A program made the position numbers and the translations under genes. The notes beneath the pieces were generated by a model. It searched no databases. It saw nothing but the letters and a program-made list of their open reading frames with translations, and was not told where the DNA came from. Shown piece after piece: positions 8,085 through 15,683 of a stretch of DNA of 64,000 bases; the stretch's first letter is position 1, and each line of letters opens with the position of its first letter. Origin of the DNA: Pseudonocardia autotrophica (GTDB taxonomy: Bacteria; Actinomycetota; Actinomycetes; Mycobacteriales; Pseudonocardiaceae); assembly GCF_000717175.1 (NCBI RefSeq), contig NZ_JNYD01000003.1, positions 248,001 through 312,000 on the forward strand, written 5' to 3'.

Positions 8085-9287
8085 ATGACGGCGACCGCCG
8101 ACCCGAGCACGACGCCCGCGGAGGCCCGCGCGCTGGCGCTGGACTCGCTCGGCGTGCACCCGGCGGGGCGGGAGGGGCGGTTCGACCGGATCACCCGCCT
8201 CGCGCAGAAGCTCTTCGGCGTCGAGATCGCGGCCGTGACCGTCGTCGACGCGGACACCCAGTGGGTCAAGTCGGCGCAGGGCCTCGACATCCCGTACGTC
8301 CCGCTCGAGGACACCTTCTGCAGGGTCACGCTGGCCGCACCCGCGGAGCAGACGGTGATCGAGGACGCCCGCGCGGACGACCGCTTCGCCGACAGCCCCT
8401 TCGTCCGGGGCGATCCGCACGTCCGCTTCTACGCCGGTCATCCGCTGACCACCTCGTCCGGCGTCCGGGTCGGCACCTTGTGCCTGATCGACCCCGCGCC
8501 GCGCGGCTTCGGGCCCGTCGAGAGCGCGATGCTGGCCGAGCTCGCGGACTGGGCCGAGGCGGTGCTGCGGCGCACGTCGGAGATGGAGCGCGCGGCGCAG
8601 GTGCAGCAAGCCCTGCTGCCGCAGGCCGGGTCGATCGACGTCCCCGGTTACGAGGTGGTCGGCACGTGTGTGCCCGCCCACGCCGTCGGCGGCGACCTGT
8701 TCGACTGGTACCGCGTGGGCGACGACGGTGCCGACGTGGCGATGACCCTCGGCGACGTGATGGGGAAGGGGATCGGTGCCGCGCTGCTCATGGCGACCGT
8801 GCGGTCGGCGCTGCGCACGGCGGGGCGCGAGCTGCCGCCGGGTGCGGCGGTCCGGGACGCGGCGGTCGCCCTCGAGGCCGACCTGGAGCGCACGGGCACG
8901 CTGGTGACCCTGTGCCACGCGCGGCTCACGCCCGCGACCGGACAGCTGACCTGGGCCGACGCCGGCCACGGCCTGATGCTCCTCGTCCGCTCGGACGGCG
9001 GCGTCACCCGACCGCCCGCCGGCGGGCTCCCGCTCGGGACGCTGCCGGACGACCGGTGGTCCGAGCACGTCGCCGAGCTCGCGTCCGGGGACGCCGTCGT
9101 CGTCTTCAGCGACGGTCTCCTGGACCTGTACCCGACGCTGGACGCCGCTCTCGCCGACGTGGCACGCGGGGTCCGCGAGGTGCCCCCGGGCGGACTCGTC
9201 GAGTACGTGGACCGGGTGACCCGGCGTGCACGGTGCAGCGCGCTCGCCGACGATGTCACGATGGTGGTCGTCCGACGATGCCCGTGA
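8085..9287 (+). CDS. GAF-domain PP2C (SpoIIE/RsbU-like) serine phosphatase
   Basis: A 400-aa signalling protein. An N-terminal GAF domain (about residues 25-165, from RFDRITRLAQKLFGV to the CLIDPAPRGF region) is followed by a SpoIIE-type PP2C phosphatase domain (about 190-400). Metal-binding motifs VGGDLFDW, GDVMGKG and FSDGLLDL are intact, so it should be active. Enzymes of this type dephosphorylate STAS anti-anti-sigma proteins in partner-switching modules. ATG 8085 follows GGGAGGGACC. The stop overlaps the next gene, an RsbW-like ATPase, by 10 bp. A closely related GAF-PP2C gene lies at 13133-14353, and a STAS gene is at 9723-10058, so all parts of a switch except a sigma factor are present within 6 kb. 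Confidence 0.93.
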   Translation: MTATADPSTTPAEARALALDSLGVHPAGREGRFDRITRLAQKLFGVEIAAVTVVDADTQWVKSAQGLDIPYVPLEDTFCRVTLAAPAEQTVIEDARADDRFADSPFVRGDPHVRFYAGHPLTTSSGVRVGTLCLIDPAPRGFGPVESAMLAELADWAEAVLRRTSEMERAAQVQQALLPQAGSIDVPGYEVVGTCVPAHAVGGDLFDWYRVGDDGADVAMTLGDVMGKGIGAALLMATVRSALRTAGRELPPGAAVRDAAVALEADLERTGTLVTLCHARLTPATGQLTWADAGHGLMLLVRSDGGVTRPPAGGLPLGTLPDDRWSEHVAELASGDAVVVFSDGLLDLYPTLDAALADVARGVREVPPGGLVEYVDRVTRRARCSALADDVTMVVVRRCP

Positions 9288-9697
9288 TCGCCCGGAGCCT
9301 CCGGTACCCGGGGACGCCGAGGTGTCTGGACGTGGTGCAGGACGCCCTCGGCCGGCTCTGGGTCGACGCACCCGACGTCGCCGGGACCGACCGGATGCTG
9401 TTCGAGACGGCGCTGGTCGAGATCGTCGGCAACCTCGTCGAGCACGCCCGCCAGGGTGACGGCCGGCCGGTCGACGTGCAGATGCAGCTCCTGGTGCACC
9501 CGGACCGGATCGAGGCCCGGCTCGAGGACAACGGCGGCGCACCGCCCGCCGATCCCGCTGCGGCGGTGCTGCCGGCGGACGACCTGGCCGAGAGCGGACG
9601 GGGCCTGGCCCTCGCCGCGGCGGTGGCCGACCTCGAGCACGTCCGCTCCGAGGGCGGCAACCGCTGGACCGTCGTCCGGCGCCGCGGTACGGCCTGA
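9278..9697 (+). CDS. RsbW/SpoIIAB-like ATP-binding anti-sigma factor-type kinase
   Basis: A 139-aa GHKL-fold ATPase. The N-box helix (ALVEIVGNLVEHARQ, Asn52), the G1-like box DNGG (84-87) and the G2-like GRGLALA (108-114) are all present. These are the ATP-binding elements of serine kinases that phosphorylate STAS antagonists and bind sigma factors. The ATG lies within the end of the phosphatase gene (10-bp overlap), so the two are co-translated. The STAS gene immediately downstream is on the opposite strand and convergent, with 25 bp between the stops. No sigma factor gene is visible nearby, so the final target is open. Confidence 0.9.
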   Translation: MPVIARSLRYPGTPRCLDVVQDALGRLWVDAPDVAGTDRMLFETALVEIVGNLVEHARQGDGRPVDVQMQLLVHPDRIEARLEDNGGAPPADPAAAVLPADDLAESGRGLALAAAVADLEHVRSEGGNRWTVVRRRGTA

Positions 9698-9722
9698 CGC
9701 GCCCGCGTGGTCGGTCGCGCCG

Positions 9723-10058
9723 TCAGGTGGCGCCGAATGCGTCCCGGACACTGGCCGCGGGACGCAGGACCCGGTCGAGGTTCGTGAGCTGCAGGACGGT
9801 GCGCACCTGCTCCGTCGGCCGGGCGATCCGCAGGTCGCCGCCGGCCTGACGGGCGGTCTTCAGGCCGCCGACCAGCGCACCGAGACCCGACGAGTCGATG
9901 AAGTCGGTGGCGGCGAGGTCCACCACGATGTGGACGCGGCCACCCTCGACGAGCTCGCCGATCAGGTTCCTCAGTCCCGCGGTCGACACCATGGTCAGCC
10001 GGCCCTGGGGCGTGACCACGGCCGTGTCGTCGTCGAGGTGCTCCGTGCCGAAGTTCAT
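9723..10058 (-). CDS. STAS-domain anti-sigma factor antagonist
   Basis: A 111-aa SpoIIAA/RsbV-like protein consisting of a single STAS domain. The phosphorylation loop DFIDSSGLGAL is intact. By comparison with SpoIIAA, Ser57 is the expected phospho-acceptor. It begins 13 nt after the stop of the glycosyltransferase gene on the same strand, so it is probably the distal gene of that operon. Context suggests the ATPase at 9278-9697 phosphorylates it and one or both GAF-PP2C proteins dephosphorylate it. Its physical linkage to a polysaccharide synthase is the unusual point. Confidence 0.92.
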   Translation of the reverse strand: MNFGTEHLDDDTAVVTPQGRLTMVSTAGLRNLIGELVEGGRVHIVVDLAATDFIDSSGLGALVGGLKTARQAGGDLRIARPTEQVRTVLQLTNLDRVLRPAASVRDAFGAT

Positions 10059-10071
10059 GTCGATCGTGCCT

Positions 10072-12087
10072 TCACGTCGTCGGGGTCGGTTGCTCGTCGT
10101 CGGCCTCGGGGCCGGTGTAGGTCGCCGCCGAGATCACCACGGACAGGATGACCAGGTCGAAGACGACCCACACCAGGTTCACCCCGAGGCTCAGGAGAGT
10201 GAACTCGGCCGCGCCGAGCAGGTAGCGGACCGTGCCCACCACGGCCGCCAGGGCCAGCAGGGCCATCGCCGTGAGCTGGGGCCAGACCAGCCGCCACGGA
10301 GGACGGGTGCGCGCCTGCTTCGTCTTCGGGGTCACGACGAAGCCGAGCGGCCGCCCGAACCACACGTTGGCGCAGGCGGTCCACGCCGCCCGGATCCAGA
10401 GCGGGAACAGGGCCAGGCTGTACTGGGTCCCGCGCCAGGTCCGTCTGCCGTAGCCGATGACCAGGAACAGCAGCTGGTTGAGGACCAGGTAGGGGACCAG
10501 CCGGACCAGGAAGTCCGGGCCGTAGCTCACGACCGGCCGGACGTCGAAGCACAGGAAGAACACCGGGGCGGCGAGGTAGGCGAGGGCGAAGAACCCGCTC
10601 AGGTAGCTCCACATCGTCGCGAAGTACATGAGGCGCTGACCCGCGGAGAGCCCCTTCTGCACGAGCGGGTTCTCCTTGAGCATCACCTGGAGGGTGCCCT
10701 GGGCCCAGCGCAGCCGCTGGTGCAGCATCGTGCCGAGGTCCTCCGGCGCGAGGCCGTGGGCCAGGTTCTCGTGGTGGTACACGCTCTTCCAGCCCATGCC
10801 GTGCAGCCGCATCGCCGTTGCCATGTCCTCGGTGACCGAGAGCGTGGCCATCGGCATGACCGGCTGTGCCTCGTCCGGGCGGCTGACGTCCACGGCGTCG
10901 ACGAGGGTCCGTACGGACGACAACGCGGCCAGCGGGGACAGCTCCCGGTGCGAGAGCCGGGCCAGGGCGACCTCGTCGAGCACGGGAGGCACCGGCCGGG
11001 CGTGCCGTCCGTAGGTCTCCAGCTCGCCGAGCTCCTCCAGGTCGCGGGTCAGCGCGGCGATGTCGGCCTCGACGAGCCCGCGGGACGCCTCGTCGACGCG
11101 CTGCCGGAAGCGGTAGGTGACCTCCGACAGCGACGTGTCCCGGGAGCGCATCTCGGTCCGCGCCAGGCCGACCGCCGTCCGCACCGCGTCCACCGCCCTC
11201 AGTACCTCGGGACCGTGGTCGCGGGCCTCCCGCTCCGCGGTGTCGAGCAGCGAGTCGGCGGTCCTGAGGATCTGCGCGATGCTGCGCTCGACCTGCTTGA
11301 CGTAGCCGACGAGGCCCAGCTGCATGAGCGCCTCGCGGCGCAGCACCGCGTTGGACCCGCAGAAGAAGGCCGCGTTCCAGCCGTCCTTGCCCTTCTGGAT
11401 CGGCCCGTAGAACAGCGGCGCCTGGCTGCCGAGCGGGTCGGCCGCGGTGACGTTGGTGAAGAACTGCGGCGTCTGCACCACGGCGACGTCCGGGTCGCGG
11501 AACCAGCCCAGGACCCGGTCGAGGATCTGCGGGTCCGGTATCTGGTCCGCGTCGAGGATCAGCAGGAACTCGCCCTCGGTCTGCATCAGGGCGTTGTTCA
11601 GGTTGCCCGCCTTCGCGTGCCGGGGCATGTTCTCCCAGTTCGCGTCCCGGGTGACGTAGCCGATGCCGGCCTCGGCCGCGGCGGCGGCCATGTCGGGGCG
11701 GGCGCCGTCGTCGAGGACCCATGTCCGGTGCGGGAAGCGGATGTCCCGCGCGGCCCGCGCCGTGGTCATGACGAGGTCGACCGGCTCGTTGTACGTGGTC
11801 ACGAACACGTCGACGGTGGCGTCCGGATCGGGAGTCGGGGGCTCGCCGCGCTCCTTGATCCGCCACATCGTGATACCGAACAGGAACGCGTCGACGAGGC
11901 TGTAGGTCTCCGCGAGGACCAACGGGACGGCGATCCACCAGACGTTCCAGCTGACGGACTCGAACCAGCGCCAGACGACGTAGTTCACGCCCAGGGACAG
12001 CGTGAGGATCACGAGGATGCGGACGACGACCCGGTTGGCCGCCTTCGGGGCCCGGTGTCGGCGCACCGAGGAGGCATTCCCGGTCAT
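10072..12087 (-). CDS. BcsA-like processive family 2 glycosyltransferase with a large helical insert
   Basis: A 671-aa polytopic membrane protein. N-terminal membrane helices (about 20-75) precede a GT2 domain with DDG (126-128), the DxD-type DADQ (179-182), FFCGSNAVLRR (241-251), TED (419-421) and QRLRW (457-461). These are the processive glycan synthase motifs of cellulose synthase. C-terminal membrane helices lie at about 484-515, 530-548, 600-620 and 630-658. Between the FCGSN and TED motifs, BcsA has roughly 20 residues. Here about 155 extra residues (256-410) are charged and helix-rich. No PilZ domain is evident. Start: ATG 12087 with GGGGAG upstream. The product polymer (beta-glucan or mannan type) is unknown. 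Divergent from the GH26-like gene and cotranscribed with STAS. Confidence 0.9.
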   Translation of the reverse strand: MTGNASSVRRHRAPKAANRVVVRILVILTLSLGVNYVVWRWFESVSWNVWWIAVPLVLAETYSLVDAFLFGITMWRIKERGEPPTPDPDATVDVFVTTYNEPVDLVMTTARAARDIRFPHRTWVLDDGARPDMAAAAAEAGIGYVTRDANWENMPRHAKAGNLNNALMQTEGEFLLILDADQIPDPQILDRVLGWFRDPDVAVVQTPQFFTNVTAADPLGSQAPLFYGPIQKGKDGWNAAFFCGSNAVLRREALMQLGLVGYVKQVERSIAQILRTADSLLDTAEREARDHGPEVLRAVDAVRTAVGLARTEMRSRDTSLSEVTYRFRQRVDEASRGLVEADIAALTRDLEELGELETYGRHARPVPPVLDEVALARLSHRELSPLAALSSVRTLVDAVDVSRPDEAQPVMPMATLSVTEDMATAMRLHGMGWKSVYHHENLAHGLAPEDLGTMLHQRLRWAQGTLQVMLKENPLVQKGLSAGQRLMYFATMWSYLSGFFALAYLAAPVFFLCFDVRPVVSYGPDFLVRLVPYLVLNQLLFLVIGYGRRTWRGTQYSLALFPLWIRAAWTACANVWFGRPLGFVVTPKTKQARTRPPWRLVWPQLTAMALLALAAVVGTVRYLLGAAEFTLLSLGVNLVWVVFDLVILSVVISAATYTGPEADDEQPTPTT

Positions 12088-12150
12088 CGGCGGGTACTCC
12101 CCGCGTACGCCGGGTGCCGAACTGCACTCATGCCGGGAGAGGATAGGGAG

Positions 12151-13167
12151 ATGCGCCGCTCGGGGCCTGTCGGCAGACCGGAACGAGGCAGTCGCGTCCC
12201 CTGGACGGCGGCGTTCCTCACGGTGGGTGGTGGTGTGCTGGGGCTGTTGCTGCTCGCCGCGGCCGCGCCGGAACCCGCACCGCTCGCGGTCGGCGTCGCG
12301 GCCGAGGACCGGACCGGCGTCGCCGCGTTCTCGCGGAGCGCGGGGGTGCGTCCCGCGATCGAGGTCTGGTACGCCGCGTGGGCCGGGGAGCCGGGTTTCG
12401 ACCCGGCCCGCGCCGACGCCGCGGCCGCCGACGGGGCGCTGCCGATGCTCACCTGGGAACCCTGGGACCCGGCGGCGGGCGCGGTGCAGCCGGACTACAC
12501 CCCCGGGCGGATCGCCGCCGGGGCCCACGACGCCTACATCGCCTCCTTCGCCCGTCAGGTGCGGGACTGGGGAGGGACGCTGGCGCTGCGCCTCATGCAC
12601 GAGGCCGATGCGCCCCACTATCCGTGGAGCGTCGGGGTCGGCGGCACCACGGCGGCCGACCTCGTCGCCGCCTGGCGCCACGTCCACGACGTGTTCCGCG
12701 ACCAGGGCGCCGACGTCGTCTGGGTGTGGTGCGTCAACGTCCACTCCGTGGGGACGGCCGCGTACGGGCCGCTCTACCCGGGCGACGACGTGGTCGACTG
12801 GCTCGCCGTCGACGGCTACAACGGCGGTGACGCGCTCCCCTGGGGTGGCTGGCGGTCCCCGGCGGAGGTCTTCGCCGACAGCCTCGCCGACCTCCGCGCC
12901 CTCTCCGGCCACCCGATCGTGATCACCGAGACGGCCAGTGCGGAGGAGGGCGGCGACAAGGCCGACTGGATCCGCCGGCTGTTCGCCCTGGCGGAGCAGG
13001 AGCGCGTCCGCGGCCTGATCTGGTTCGAGGCGGACAAGGAGGCGGACTGGCGGATCTCCAGCTCGCCGGAATCCGCGGCGGCGTTCCGCGAGCAGGCGGC
13101 CGTCTCCGCAGAGCCGCCGTTGCCGGCGCGGTTCAGCGGGGAAGGCGCCGGGTGGCGACCACGGTGA
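12151..13167 (+). CDS. Exported GH26-like glycoside hydrolase (endoglucanase/mannanase type)
   Basis: A 338-aa protein with an N-terminal membrane anchor or signal (about residues 18-40) and a TIM-barrel resembling family GH26. Candidate acid/base Glu151 lies in LALRLMHEAD and candidate nucleophile Glu260 in IVITETAS, with DWLAVDGYNGG between them, matching the GH26 layout. Some beta-glucan and beta-mannan synthase loci carry such a hydrolase. It is divergent from the BcsA-like synthase by 63 bp, so the enzyme probably trims or releases that polymer. ATG 12151 is preferred, with GAGAGG 8 nt upstream; ATG 12130 in the same frame is an alternative. Its 3' end overlaps the convergent phosphatase gene by 35 bp. 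Confidence 0.82.
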   Translation: MRRSGPVGRPERGSRVPWTAAFLTVGGGVLGLLLLAAAAPEPAPLAVGVAAEDRTGVAAFSRSAGVRPAIEVWYAAWAGEPGFDPARADAAAADGALPMLTWEPWDPAAGAVQPDYTPGRIAAGAHDAYIASFARQVRDWGGTLALRLMHEADAPHYPWSVGVGGTTAADLVAAWRHVHDVFRDQGADVVWVWCVNVHSVGTAAYGPLYPGDDVVDWLAVDGYNGGDALPWGGWRSPAEVFADSLADLRALSGHPIVITETASAEEGGDKADWIRRLFALAEQERVRGLIWFEADKEADWRISSSPESAAAFREQAAVSAEPPLPARFSGEGAGWRPR

Positions 13168-14353
13168 CGTCGTCGGTCATGGTCCGGTGCCCGCTCAGCT
13201 CGACCACCGCGTCGACGAACGCACCCGCGGTGCCGGTGGTGCGGGCGAGTCCGATGATCTCGTCGAGGGCGGCGAACGTGCCCCCGAACAGGTCGAGGAG
13301 CCCGTCACTGCATGCCACGAGCACGTCGCCCGGCTCGAGGACGGTGGTGTGCGGCGTCCAGCGGTCCCCGGGCAGGGTCCCGAGCGGGAGGTCGCCCGAG
13401 CCGGACCGCTCGACGGACCCGTCCGCGCGCACCACGAGCTGGAGGCCGTGACCGGCGTCCACCCACTCGAGCAGGCCGGTCGCGGGGTCGAGGCGGGCGT
13501 GCAGCAGCGTGACCAGCGACTCCGTGAGCCGCAGGTCGTCCTCCAGCGCGGCGGCGGCCAGCCGGAGTGCCTCGGCGGGCGGCCGGCGCCGGCTCGCGGT
13601 GTGCAGCGCGGTCTTCACCGTCGCCGCCACGAGACCGGCCGCCAACCCCTTGCCCATGACGTCGGCGAGGGTCATGACGAGGCGGCCGTCGGGTTGGGCC
13701 TGCCAGTCGACGAAGTCGCCGCCGACGGATCGGGCGGGCCGGCAGGACGCGGCGAACTCCCATCCCGGCGCCGACGGGGCCGAGCGGGGCAGGAGGTTGC
13801 GCTGGATCTCCGCGGCGCGCTCGAGCTCGCTGTCGTGGTCGAGCTCCTGCTCGAGCGCTGCCGCCAGCTCCGCCAGCGCGGCCCGCTGCTCGGTGCTGAA
13901 GGCGTGCGGCCGGGTGTCGAGCAGGCACAGCGTGCCCACCCGCTCGCCGGAGGTGTGCAGCGTGCGGCCCGCATAGAAGCGGATCCCCAGCTCGGTCAGC
14001 ACGGGGTGCTGGTCGAACCGCGGATCGGCGGCGATGTCCTCGACGACGAGGTCCCCGGAGCGCCGGACGGTCTGGTCGCACATCGACCTCTCCCGTGGCA
14101 GGGAGGTCACCGTGTGCCCTTGGCGCGAGGTGAACCACTGCTGGTTCTCGTCGATCAGCGACACGCCCACCATCGGCACGCCGAACAGCCTCCGGGCGAG
14201 CCGGGTGATGCGGTCGAACCGCTCGTCGCCGACCTCGGGGCGCAGCCCGAGGCTCTCCACGGCACGCACGCGCGCGAGCTCCGCGGCGTCGAGCGCGGGT
14301 GCGGCGGGCTCCGGCGGGGTGCCCGGCAGCGACGTCGTGCCGATCTCGGCCAT
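13133..14353 (-). CDS. GAF-domain PP2C (SpoIIE/RsbU-like) serine phosphatase, paralogue
   Basis: A 406-aa paralogue of the protein at 8085-9287. A GAF domain (RFDRITRLARRLFGVP onward, about 40-190) is followed by a PP2C domain with VGGDFVDW, LADVMGKG and CSDGLLDLFGG. Metal ligands look intact. The start ATG 14353 has a textbook GGAGGAGGAC upstream; the frame continues to 14494 but without family sequence. The GAF inserts differ from the first copy, so the two phosphatases probably answer different cues while acting on the same STAS protein. Its end overlaps the GH26-like gene by 35 bp in convergent orientation, which could permit antisense interference. Confidence 0.92.
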   Translation of the reverse strand: MAEIGTTSLPGTPPEPAAPALDAAELARVRAVESLGLRPEVGDERFDRITRLARRLFGVPMVGVSLIDENQQWFTSRQGHTVTSLPRERSMCDQTVRRSGDLVVEDIAADPRFDQHPVLTELGIRFYAGRTLHTSGERVGTLCLLDTRPHAFSTEQRAALAELAAALEQELDHDSELERAAEIQRNLLPRSAPSAPGWEFAASCRPARSVGGDFVDWQAQPDGRLVMTLADVMGKGLAAGLVAATVKTALHTASRRRPPAEALRLAAAALEDDLRLTESLVTLLHARLDPATGLLEWVDAGHGLQLVVRADGSVERSGSGDLPLGTLPGDRWTPHTTVLEPGDVLVACSDGLLDLFGGTFAALDEIIGLARTTGTAGAFVDAVVELSGHRTMTDDVTVVATRRLPR

Positions 14354-14479
14354 GTCCTCCTCCGGGGCGCCGGGGTGCGTCACCGGCGACGGTACGCACC
14401 CCGGCTCCCGACGGCGCCCCGAGGTCGCCCGGACCTGGTCCCCGCGCGCCCCCTGACCCTCCACCGGACACAGGTCGAC

Positions 14480-14517
14480 GGCGCTCTCGCTCATCCCTCA
14501 TGATGAGCGGGAGCGCC
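14480..14517. terminator. 15-bp hairpin downstream of panB
   Basis: Arms GGCGCTCTCGCTCAT and ATGAGCGGGAGCGCC pair over 15 positions with one G-U, around an 8-nt loop. It lies just past the panB stop (minus strand) and 126 bp upstream of the phosphatase start. No U-tract follows, as is usual in actinobacteria. Terminator is the likely role; an operator for the phosphatase gene is possible. Confidence 0.55.
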
Positions 14518-14531
14518 GTTCACCGGGTGGG

Positions 14532-15437
14532 TCAGTGGTAGGTGTGGGCCTCGTCGGGGTAGGCGCCGCCCCGGACGTCGGCGGCGTAGGCGCGGGCCGC
14601 GTCGAGGAGGAGGCCGCCCAGGTCGGCGTAGGGCTTGACGAAGCGCGGCTTGCGGCCCCGGTTCATCCCGGCCATGTCGGACCAGACGAGCACCTGCGCG
14701 TCGCAGTCCGGGCCGGCGCCGATGCCGATCGTCGGGATCGTGAGCTCCGCGGTGACCCGCTTCGCGACCTCGCCCGGCACCATCTCCAGCACGACGGCGA
14801 ACGCGCCGGCCTCCTGCAGGGCGAGGGCGTCGTCGACCAGGCGCTGCTCGGCGGACTGGCCGCGGCCCTGGATCCGGAACCCGCCGAGGGCGTGCTCGCT
14901 CTGCGGGGTGAAGCCCAGGTGCGCCATGACCGGGATGCCGGCGGCGGTGAGCGCCTCGACCTGCGGGGCGTAGTGGGCGCCGCCCTCGAGCTTGACGGCG
15001 TGCGCGCCGCCCTCCTTCATGAACCGGAAGGAGGTCTCCAGGGCCTGGGCGGGGGAGATCTGGTAGCTGCCGAAGGGCAGGTCGGCCACCACGAGGGCGT
15101 GCTTCGCACCCCGGACCACCGCCTTGACCAGCGGCATCAGCTCGTCGACGGTGACGGGCAGGGTGTTGTCGTGGCCGAAGACGTTGTTGCCGGCGGAGTC
15201 GCCGACGAGCAGGACCGGGATGCCGGCCTCGTCGAAGATCTCCGCGGAGTAGACGTCGTAGGCGGTGAGCATCGGCCAGCGCTCGCCGCGCTGCTTCATC
15301 TCGGCGAGGTGGTGCACCCGGGTGCGCTTCTGCGGGGCGGCGCTGCGGTAGGGCGCCTGCACCTCGCCGTGCGCAGAGCCGTGGGCACCGTTCGCGGGGG
15401 TGCCGTGCGCGGGCGTGCCGGTGGTGTCGCGGGACAT
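14532..15437 (-). CDS. panB: 3-methyl-2-oxobutanoate hydroxymethyltransferase
   Basis: A 301-aa ketopantoate hydroxymethyltransferase, the first committed step of pantothenate and CoA synthesis (5,10-methylene-THF plus 2-oxoisovalerate). The family signature is strong: [50 protein letters not shown] and [12 protein letters not shown]. An N-terminal extension of about 40 residues rich in Gly, Ala and His precedes the core. ATG 15437 has GGGAGG upstream. The frame continues into the tandem repeat upstream, but that part is not protein-like. In M. tuberculosis panB (Rv2225) likewise adjoins S33 proteases and glnA2. Confidence 0.96.
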   Translation of the reverse strand: MSRDTTGTPAHGTPANGAHGSAHGEVQAPYRSAAPQKRTRVHHLAEMKQRGERWPMLTAYDVYSAEIFDEAGIPVLLVGDSAGNNVFGHDNTLPVTVDELMPLVKAVVRGAKHALVVADLPFGSYQISPAQALETSFRFMKEGGAHAVKLEGGAHYAPQVEALTAAGIPVMAHLGFTPQSEHALGGFRIQGRGQSAEQRLVDDALALQEAGAFAVVLEMVPGEVAKRVTAELTIPTIGIGAGPDCDAQVLVWSDMAGMNRGRKPRFVKPYADLGGLLLDAARAYAADVRGGAYPDEAHTYH

Positions 15438-15488
15438 CGTCGTCCGTCCTCCCTCGAGGCCTGCACCGCAGGTCCCCGGGTCGTCTGG

Positions 15489-15549
15489 GTCTGGCTGGGG
15501 TCGTGCTCGGTCGTGCTCGGTCGTGCTCGGTCTGGCTGGGGTCGTGCTC
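15489..15549. repeat. Short tandem repeat in the panB / S33 peptidase divergent region
   Basis: Three copies of the 10-mer TCGTGCTCGG (15501-15530) are enclosed by two direct copies of the 20-mer GTCTGGCTGGGGTCGTGCTC (15489-15508 and 15530-15549). The block sits 52 bp upstream of the panB start, within the divergent promoter region. It may be slippage-prone. No protein-coding meaning is supported. Confidence 0.85.
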
Positions 15550-15683
15550 AAGGTCGTGCGCCGAAAGCGTGACACCCGGCGCTCACCGCACGCACGGTCC
15601 GGCGACGCACCTCACACGGCGGTGTGCGCCCCGCTCACCGCACCCCGGGTGGCGCACCGGGCCGCCGCTGTCATGCTGGCGCG

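Noticed and set aside
6801..9542. Long minus-strand frame antisense to the GCS2-like and GAF-PP2C genes
   Set aside because: Same reason: Arg/Pro-rich, no RBS, no domain, and both sense genes are well supported.
9898..12150. Upstream extension of the GH26-like frame across the synthase
   Set aside because: The protein-like part begins only at 12151; the rest is antisense to the synthase gene.
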